A stretch of DNA of 8,011 nucleotides, taken from Actinomycetota bacterium (lineage in GTDB: Bacteria; Actinomycetota; Thermoleophilia; Gaiellales; Gaiellaceae). The stretch covers positions 1 through 8,011 of the forward strand of contig JACCYG010000255.1 of NCBI GenBank assembly GCA_013696595.1. The letters run 5' to 3'. Below the pieces are notes generated by a model, which was not told the DNA's origin, ran no database searches, and was given only the letters and a program-made list of their open reading frames with translations. Made by a program: the position numbers and the translations under genes. Positions 1-4,267 of this stretch are shown here, in pieces (positions within the stretch are counted from its first letter, which is position 1; each line of letters begins with the position of its first letter).

Positions 1-1
1 C

Positions 2-496
2 GTTGCCGCGTTGAACGGAGCCTTTCACGGTCGCGTCGAGCAACCGGTCAACTACGTGAACGCTCCGCTCATCGCGCGTGAGCGAGGGATCGAGGTGCGC
101 GAGGAATCGAGCTCCGTCTCGCCCGACTTCACGAGCGTCATGGCCGTGACCGCGTACGCGGGGAGCGAGCCGTACGCCGTTGCCGGGACGACGATCGGGC
201 ACGATCAGCGCCCGCAGCTTGTCCGCGCCCTCGGCTACGAGATCGACGTGGAGCTCGACCGCCTGATGCTGTTCGCGGTGAACGACGACACCCCCGGGAT
301 GATCGGCCGGCTCGGGACCCTTCTCGGCGAGGGCGACGTCAACATCGCGAACATGGCGGTGTCGCGGAATCGCCAGGCGGCGCGCGCTCTCATGGCGCTC
401 TCGCTCGACAGCGAGCCTCCTGAAGATCTGCTCGCTCGCCTTCGCGCCGAGCCGGGGTTCGTCGACGCGCGCTTCATCGTCTTGCCGGAGCTGTGA
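2..496 (+). CDS. serA: D-3-phosphoglycerate dehydrogenase, C-terminal part (5' end outside window)
   Basis: This is the C-terminal 164 residues of a type-I (long) phosphoglycerate dehydrogenase, which oxidises 3-phosphoglycerate to 3-phosphohydroxypyruvate in the first step of serine synthesis in the cytoplasm. The frame is open to the window edge, so the TTG at 11 is not a real start. The visible part begins in the intervening (ASB) domain, with the typical stretch VNYVNAPLIARERGIEV, then a small beta-rich part containing GTTIG. A C-terminal ACT domain follows, from about LMLFAVNDDTPGMIGRLGTL to the end, with the GxIGxLGTLLGEGDVNIANM pattern expected of serine-binding ACT modules. The NAD-binding and catalytic domains lie upstream, outside the window. 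Feedback regulation by serine through the ACT domain is known for the family, not shown here. The stop overlaps the GTG of the next gene. The identification is firm. Confidence 0.93.
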   Translation, partial: VAALNGAFHGRVEQPVNYVNAPLIARERGIEVREESSSVSPDFTSVMAVTAYAGSEPYAVAGTTIGHDQRPQLVRALGYEIDVELDRLMLFAVNDDTPGMIGRLGTLLGEGDVNIANMAVSRNRQAARALMALSLDSEPPEDLLARLRAEPGFVDARFIVLPEL

Positions 497-1005
497 GCGA
501 GGCCTTACCCGCCGCGGTGGATCGGGTCGCCCGCTTCCTGCGCGAGGCGCGCGTCGAGGCGCGCCTCGAGGAATTTTCGGAGGGCACGCCGACTGCGGAA
601 GCCGCTGCGGAGGCGGCCGGGTGCCGTCTCGCCCAAATCGTCAAGTCTCTCGTCTTTGCGTGCGACGGCCGCTGGGCTCTCGTCATGATCCCCGGCGACG
701 CTCGGGCCGACCGGACGAAAGTCGCCGCCGCCGCAGGGTGTGTGCGCGCGCGAATCGCCGCGGCCGAAGAGGTGCGAGCCGCGACCGGGTTCGAGCCCGG
801 CGGCGTCGCGCCGTTCCCTCTACCTGCGATCGAGACCGTCCTGATCGAGCGGATGCTCCTCTCGCACGACGTCGTCTGGGTCGGGGCCGGCTCGAGCCGC
901 CATCTAGCTGCACTGGCGCCCACCGACCTGGTTCGGCTGGCCCGTGCCCGTCCAGCCGACGTCGTGAGCCACAATTCCTTATCGAGACCGGACGAATCCA
1001 CGTGA
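493..1005 (+). CDS. YbaK/EbsC-family aminoacyl-tRNA editing (deacylase) protein
   Basis: This is a 170-residue protein of the YbaK/ProX/EbsC family, whose members hydrolyse mischarged tRNAs (for example Cys-tRNAPro or Ala-tRNAPro) in trans to prolyl-tRNA synthetase. The family hallmarks are the lysine of QIVKSLVF (K51), the GDARADRTKVAAAAG stretch (about 68-82), the GFEPGGVAPFP loop (99-109) and GAGS (131-134). The length matches stand-alone family members. The start is GTG at 493, whose last two bases form the serA stop (GTGA). GGAG lies only 2 nt upstream, so translation is probably coupled to serA. Its place between serine and branched-chain amino-acid genes suggests a housekeeping proofreading role. 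The substrate tRNA cannot be read from sequence: YbaK, ProXp-ala and YeaK subgroups remain possible. The family assignment is confident, the substrate is not. Confidence 0.88.
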   Translation: MSEALPAAVDRVARFLREARVEARLEEFSEGTPTAEAAAEAAGCRLAQIVKSLVFACDGRWALVMIPGDARADRTKVAAAAGCVRARIAAAEEVRAATGFEPGGVAPFPLPAIETVLIERMLLSHDVVWVGAGSSRHLAALAPTDLVRLARARPADVVSHNSLSRPDEST

Positions 1006-1031
1006 TCGGGGTAGGCGCAATCGGGGAGGAG

Positions 1032-1037
1032 TAGGCT
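1032..1037 (+). promoter_or_regulatory. Putative -10 box of a leaderless ilvE promoter
   Basis: The hexamer TAGGCT fits the TAnnnT -10 pattern and ends exactly 6 nt before the ilvE ATG at 1044, so transcription would begin at or next to the start codon. No convincing -35 box is seen. A GGAGGAG motif at 1025-1031, 12 nt before the ATG, offers the alternative of an ordinary ribosome binding site on a longer transcript. The two readings exclude each other functionally, because the GGAGGAG would lie upstream of a leaderless transcript. Confidence 0.4.
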
Positions 1038-1043
1038 GCGGTT

Positions 1044-1973
1044 ATGCGAGAGACCGAAAAGATTTGGATGGACGGAGAGCTCGTCGACTGGGCTGACGCG
1101 AAGATTCACGTCGGCACGCACGGCCTCCACTACGGGTCGGGGGTTTTCGAAGGGATCCGGTGCTACGAGACGGCGGGGGGACCCGCCGTTTTCCGTCTCA
1201 CGGACCACCTTCAGCGCCTCCACAACTCGGCCCGGCTGCTCTACATGGAGCTTCCGTACTCGATCGACGAGCTTCGGGACGCCTGCTACGAGCTGATCGG
1301 CGTCAACGGCCTGCCCGAGTGCTACCTGCGCCCGATGGCCTTCTACGGCTACGGCGAGCTCGGCGTGGCAGCCGGCGACAACCCGATCGAGACCGTGATC
1401 ATGAGCTGGCCGTGGGGCGCCTACCTCGGCGAGGAAGGGCTCAAAGCGGGAATCCGCGCGAAGATCTCGACGTGGCAGCGGATCGGGCCGAACGTGATCC
1501 CGCACGTCTCGAAGGCGACCGGCATCTACCTGAACTCGATGCTCGCGGTCACCGAGGCGAATCGCGCCGGCTACGACGAGGCGATCCTGCTCACCGCGGA
1601 GGGCTACGTCGCGGACGGCTCGGGTGAGAACATCTTCGTCGTCAAGGACGGGAAGCTCTCGACACCCGAGCTCTCGAACTCGATTCTGCCCGGGATCACG
1701 CGCGACACCGTGATCCAGATCGCGCGTGGCCTTGGCTACGAGGTGGCTGAGACGCAGGTGATTCGCTCCGACCTCTACCTCGCGGACGAGGTCTTCATGT
1801 GCGGCACGGCCGCGGAGGTCACGCCCCTCCGCTCCGTCGACGACGTCGAGATCGGGGTTGGACCGGTGACCCTGGAGCTCCAACAGGCCTACCTCGACAC
1901 GGTGCGGGGCCGCCGCGCACAGTCGTCGGGCTGGCTCGAGTACGCGGAGAGGGCGCCGGTCCCCGGGTCGTGA
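1044..1973 (+). CDS. ilvE: Branched-chain-amino-acid aminotransferase
   Basis: This is a 309-residue class IV PLP aminotransferase, the same length as E. coli IlvE. It catalyses the reversible last step of leucine, isoleucine and valine synthesis with glutamate as amino donor. The N-terminus has the family pattern IWMDGELVDWADAKIHVGTH followed by LHYGSGVFEGIRCYET. The PLP-binding lysine is K157 in PHVSKATGIYLNSML. EGYVADGSGENIFVV (186-200) and FMCGTAAEVTPLRSVD (251-266) are the conserved phosphate- and substrate-pocket motifs of branched-chain enzymes, which argues against D-amino-acid transaminase or aminodeoxychorismate lyase. The ATG start gives the standard N-terminus. It is 38 nt downstream of the preceding gene and overlaps the next gene by GTGA. 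No truncation or missing catalytic residue is seen. Confidence 0.95.
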   Translation: MRETEKIWMDGELVDWADAKIHVGTHGLHYGSGVFEGIRCYETAGGPAVFRLTDHLQRLHNSARLLYMELPYSIDELRDACYELIGVNGLPECYLRPMAFYGYGELGVAAGDNPIETVIMSWPWGAYLGEEGLKAGIRAKISTWQRIGPNVIPHVSKATGIYLNSMLAVTEANRAGYDEAILLTAEGYVADGSGENIFVVKDGKLSTPELSNSILPGITRDTVIQIARGLGYEVAETQVIRSDLYLADEVFMCGTAAEVTPLRSVDDVEIGVGPVTLELQQAYLDTVRGRRAQSSGWLEYAERAPVPGS

Positions 1974-3094
1974 TTCGAGAGGAGGTCCCGCTCTCGGCGC
2001 CGTACGTCGACGAGCGGGAGGAGGAGCTCGTCCTCGAGGCGCTCCGCTCCGGGCGGCTCGCGCTCGGCCCGATGCTCGAGCGGTTCGAACAGGCCCTTGC
2101 GGAGCGCGTAGAGGCGCCGTACGTCGCCGCGGTGTCGAGCGGAACGGCCGGACTTCATCTCGGCGTGCGGATCCTCGGGATCGGCGCGGGCGACGAGGTC
2201 GTCACGAGCCCGTTCTCGTTCGTCGCCTCCGCGAACTGCATCCTCTACGAAGGCGCGTCACCCGTCTTCGTCGATGTCGATCCCTCCACGCTCAACCTCG
2301 ACCCTCGCGCCGTCGAGGCCGCGATCACGCCGCGGACGAAGGCGATCCTGCCGATCGACATCTTCGGCTACCCGGCCGAGCTCTCGGAGCTACAGGCGAT
2401 CGCCGAGCGTCACGGCCTCGCGATTCTCGAGGACGCGTGCGAGGCCCTCGGTGCCGGGTACCGCGGGCGTCCCATCGGCTCGTTCGGCCATCCAACGGTC
2501 TTCGCCTTCTACCCGAACAAGCAGATGACCACGGGCGAGGGCGGCGCCGTCGCGCTCGCGAGCGAGGAGGAATGGAACCTCGTCAAGAGCCTTTCGAACC
2601 AGGGCCGAAGCGACTCGGGCGAGTGGCTCACGCACACGCGGCTCGGCTACAACTACCGCCTCGACGAGCTGTCGGCTGCGCTCGGGCTTGCGCAGCTCGA
2701 GAAGCTCGACCGCGTCCTTGCCCTCCGAAGCGAGGTCGCGTCGCGCTACAACGACCTGCTCGCCGATGTCGAAGGCATGGAGCTCCTCCGAGCCGACGAC
2801 CCCGACCACAAGCGCTCGTGGTTCGTGTACGTCGTCCTGCTCGACCATGCGACCGACCGTGACGCCGTGATCGGACGGCTCGCGGACGACGGAATCGCGA
2901 GCAAGCCCTACCTGCCCTCGATCCACCTCCAACCGTACTACCGCGAGCGCTTCTCCTATGCGGACGGGATCCTTCCGGTCGCAGAGGCCGCGAGCGCCCG
3001 CACGCTCGCACTTCCCTTCCACACGGCGCTCGAGGCCGGCGAGCAGGAGCGCGTCGTCGACGCGCTTACGCGCGCGCTCGCGCGTAGGCCCTAG
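1970..3094 (+). CDS. DegT/DnrJ/EryC1/StrS-family PLP-dependent aminotransferase
   Basis: This is a 374-residue fold-type-I aminotransferase. The family transfers an amino group, usually from glutamate, to keto-sugars for cell-surface glycans or antibiotics. The start is GTG at 1970, overlapping the ilvE stop as GTGA. The open frame continues upstream to 1799, but that part is a shadow of ilvE and would exceed the usual family length of 370-390. Motifs are VSSGTAGLHLGVRILGIGAGDEV (split around residues 56-77), TSPFSFVASANCILYEGASP (79-98), LEDACEALGA (153-162, with the PLP-nitrogen aspartate D155) and AFYPNKQMTTGEGG (179-192, Schiff-base lysine K184). LGYNYRLDELSAALGLAQL (225-243) is the typical helix after it. 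No nucleotide-sugar genes are adjacent, so the substrate is open. The position directly behind ilvE is unusual for a glycan gene. No separate ribosome binding site is evident, which fits translational coupling. Confidence 0.92.
   Translation: MIREEVPLSAPYVDEREEELVLEALRSGRLALGPMLERFEQALAERVEAPYVAAVSSGTAGLHLGVRILGIGAGDEVVTSPFSFVASANCILYEGASPVFVDVDPSTLNLDPRAVEAAITPRTKAILPIDIFGYPAELSELQAIAERHGLAILEDACEALGAGYRGRPIGSFGHPTVFAFYPNKQMTTGEGGAVALASEEEWNLVKSLSNQGRSDSGEWLTHTRLGYNYRLDELSAALGLAQLEKLDRVLALRSEVASRYNDLLADVEGMELLRADDPDHKRSWFVYVVLLDHATDRDAVIGRLADDGIASKPYLPSIHLQPYYRERFSYADGILPVAEAASARTLALPFHTALEAGEQERVVDALTRALARRP
3064..3089 (+). terminator. Strong GC hairpin at the 3' end of the DegT-family gene (possible terminator)
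   Basis: TACGCGCG (3067-3074) and CGCGCGTA (3079-3086) are perfect inverted arms around a 4-nt loop. One G-U and two further pairs extend the RNA stem to 11 bp. It lies within the last codons of the aminotransferase and ends a few bases before its stop. There is no T-tract on either strand, so it is not a canonical intrinsic terminator. It could help end transcription from both converging genes, or simply reflect an arginine/alanine-rich C-terminus. Confidence 0.3.
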
Positions 3095-3263
3095 CGCGCG
3101 CGACCGACGGCGCGGTCGATGCACGCGACGACCTCGTACGACACGGGCCCGCGGATGCGGATCTTCGTGCGCTCGGGAGTGGTGACCGTGCGGCCCGCGC
3201 CGGGACCGCGAGGAGCCCCGCCACGAGGAGCGTGAGCAGTCCAAAGGGAAGGATGAGCTCCAA
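3091..3263 (-). pseudogene. Small single-span membrane protein with an apparent frameshift
   Basis: I do not recognise a family. On the minus strand a TTG at 3263 opens a frame reading MELILPFGLLTLLVAGLL, a clear membrane helix with GC-rich third positions. That frame becomes implausible after about 3207. A second frame, one base off, then reads TVTTPERTKIRIRG and VSYEVVACIDRAVGRAR, also with almost exclusively G/C third positions, and stops with TAG at 3091-3093. One extra G near 3206-3208 would fuse them into one protein of 57 residues: an N-terminal helix, a short Gly/Pro hinge and a basic tail. A TACAAT box ends 6 nt before the TTG, as at other starts in this window. A sequencing or assembly error, a true pseudogene, or a recoding event are all possible. 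No classic slippery heptamer is present. An ATG at 3326 in the first frame is an alternative start, but it sits in the promoter of the divergent gene. Confidence 0.5.
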
Positions 3264-3269
3264 GCTGCG

Positions 3270-3275
3270 ATTGTA
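3270..3275 (-). promoter_or_regulatory. Putative -10 box TACAAT for the small minus-strand gene
   Basis: On the minus strand TACAAT differs from the TATAAT consensus by one base and is followed by exactly 6 nt (CGCAGC) and then the TTG at 3263. That places a transcription start at or next to the start codon, implying a leaderless message. No -35 consensus is visible, because the upstream bases are a GC-rich inverted repeat. Confidence 0.45.
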
Positions 3276-3292
3276 GGGGCGGAGCTCGCCCC
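3276..3292. repeat. GGGGCG/CGCCCC inverted repeat between divergent promoters
   Basis: GGGGCG (3276-3281) and CGCCCC (3287-3292) form a perfect 6-bp inverted repeat with a 5-nt centre (GAGCT). It abuts the minus-strand TACAAT box and lies in the 48-bp space between two divergent -10-like boxes. The same arms occur at 6688-6703 upstream of another TACAAT box. It may be a protein-binding site, or chance in GC-rich DNA. Confidence 0.35.
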
Positions 3293-3320
3293 GCCCGCGG
3301 CCCTCCAGTGACTTCCGGGG

Positions 3321-3329
3321 TGCCATAAT
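3321..3329 (+). promoter_or_regulatory. Putative extended -10 promoter of the RemA-like gene (leaderless)
   Basis: TGCCATAAT fits an extended -10 element (TG, one base, then CATAAT at 3324-3329, one mismatch to TATAAT). It is followed by 6 nt (CACCCG) and the ATG at 3336, so the message probably starts at the initiation codon. No Shine-Dalgarno sequence is found in front of this ATG, which supports a leaderless start. Confidence 0.5.
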
Positions 3330-3335
3330 CACCCG

Positions 3336-3704
3336 ATGGCAAGCCCGGGCCCGAAGATGGTCTTCCTCGGCTTCGGCAAGTACGTACGGGCCGATCGGAT
3401 CTACGCGCTCGAGCCGATTCGCGGCAAGGACCGGGGCGGCGGCAAGCGCACCTACGTCTGGGTCGAAGGCGTCGCCGAGCCGATCGTGGCCTCGCGCACG
3501 GAACGGACGATCCTTCTCGAGATGGGGCAGCGCGACGCCCTCGCGACGCCGATCGTCGAAGAGGCGCTCTCCCTTGCTCAGCGCATCGTCACGGACACGG
3601 AGAAGGGCCGGGTCGACCTAAACGACCTCGGCCGGCGCGCGCGACACCTGCTCGAGTCGACGTCCGGCCCGGTCGAAACAGAGAAGCTGTTCGAAGAGGC
3701 GTGA
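3336..3704 (+). CDS. DUF370/RemA-like probable DNA-binding regulator with C-terminal extension
   Basis: This 122-residue protein has an N-terminal half resembling the DUF370/RemA family. VFLGFGKYVRADRIYALEPI (9-28) matches the family's GFGNxVxxxRIxAI opening, and PIVASRTERTILLEM (about 49-63) corresponds to the RTRAxIxxDxxHVIL strand region. RemA in Bacillus is a ring-forming DNA-binding activator of matrix genes. Ordinary RemA proteins end after roughly 80-90 residues, whereas here residues 65-122 add a charged, probably helical tail (EEALSLAQRIVTDTEKGRVD and LNDLGRRARHLLEST). The segment between the two conserved parts is Gly/Arg/Lys-rich (GKDRGGGKRTYVWVEG). It overlaps the glycosylase gene by GTGA and has its own -10-like box. 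The family call rests on motif resemblance and needs a profile search; DNA binding is inferred. Confidence 0.65.
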   Translation: MASPGPKMVFLGFGKYVRADRIYALEPIRGKDRGGGKRTYVWVEGVAEPIVASRTERTILLEMGQRDALATPIVEEALSLAQRIVTDTEKGRVDLNDLGRRARHLLESTSGPVETEKLFEEA

Positions 3705-4267
3705 GCCTCGGGCGCGAGTACTTCACGCGGAGCGTGCACGAGGTCGCTCCCGCTCTGGTCGGCTGCACGCTTCTCGTCGACGGGGTGGGCGGGCGGATTG
3801 TCGAGGTCGAGGCCTACGACCACGGGGATCCCGCAAGCCATGGGTACGGAGGGCTGACGCAACGCAACCGCTCGATGTTCGGGCCGCCCGGCCACGCGTA
3901 CGTGTACCGCTCGTACGGAATCCACTGGTGCCTGAACCTCGTCTGCGAGGAGGACGGCGTTGCCGCGGCCGTCCTTGTGCGTGCGCTCGAACCGTCCGAA
4001 GGGATCGACGTGATGCGTGAGCGGCGCGGGCTGGACGACGTCCGCCTGCTCTGCGCCGGCCCGGGGCGGCTCTGCCAGGCGCTCGACGTGACGCGAGACC
4101 ACGACGGCCTTCCGCTCGACCGGCCGCCCTTCGCTCTGCAACCCGCGGAAAGGGACGTCGACATCCTGGTGGGCCGGCGCGTCGGAATCACGCGGGCGGC
4201 CGACCTGCCGTGGCGCTACGGTCTCGCCGGCTCGCGCTTTCTCAGCCGCGCCCTACGCGCAGCCTGA
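3701..4267 (+). CDS. mpg: 3-methyladenine DNA glycosylase (AAG/MPG family)
   Basis: This 188-residue protein is a complete bacterial member of the alkyladenine DNA glycosylase family, which starts base-excision repair by cutting alkylated or deaminated purines from DNA. EVEAY (35-39) holds the glutamate (E37) that corresponds to the water-activating residue of human AAG. DPASHGYGGLTQRNRSMFG (43-61) carries the active-site histidine H47. HAYVYRSYGIHWCLNLV (65-81) contains the tyrosine (Y72) equivalent to the DNA-intercalating residue, and N79. LCAGPGRLCQALDV (117-130) is the typical late motif. The start is GTG at 3701, sharing GTGA with the RemA-like stop, with GAGG only 1 nt upstream, so coupled translation is likely. 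Its last 26 bp overlap the 3' end of the convergent penicillin-binding protein gene. All expected catalytic positions are present. Confidence 0.94.
   Translation: MSLGREYFTRSVHEVAPALVGCTLLVDGVGGRIVEVEAYDHGDPASHGYGGLTQRNRSMFGPPGHAYVYRSYGIHWCLNLVCEEDGVAAAVLVRALEPSEGIDVMRERRGLDDVRLLCAGPGRLCQALDVTRDHDGLPLDRPPFALQPAERDVDILVGRRVGITRAADLPWRYGLAGSRFLSRALRAA

Noticed and set aside
11..13. TTG as the start of the first gene
   Set aside because: The frame is open to the window edge, and the protein starts in the middle of a phosphoglycerate dehydrogenase. It is a truncated gene, not a short one.
474..1883. 469-codon open frame on the minus strand opposite ybaK and ilvE
   Set aside because: Its product has no recognisable domain and is full of Arg/Asp/Val low-complexity runs. 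The plus strand carries two clear families here. Long antisense frames are expected opposite GC-rich genes.
1799..1969. In-frame upstream extension of the DegT-family gene
   Set aside because: This stretch translates to Arg/Pro/Gly-rich shadow sequence of ilvE. The family N-terminus begins right after the GTG at 1970.
2390..3244. 284-codon minus-strand frame opposite the DegT-family gene
   Set aside because: It is an antisense shadow. Across 3091-3263 the other two minus-strand frames look more protein-like.
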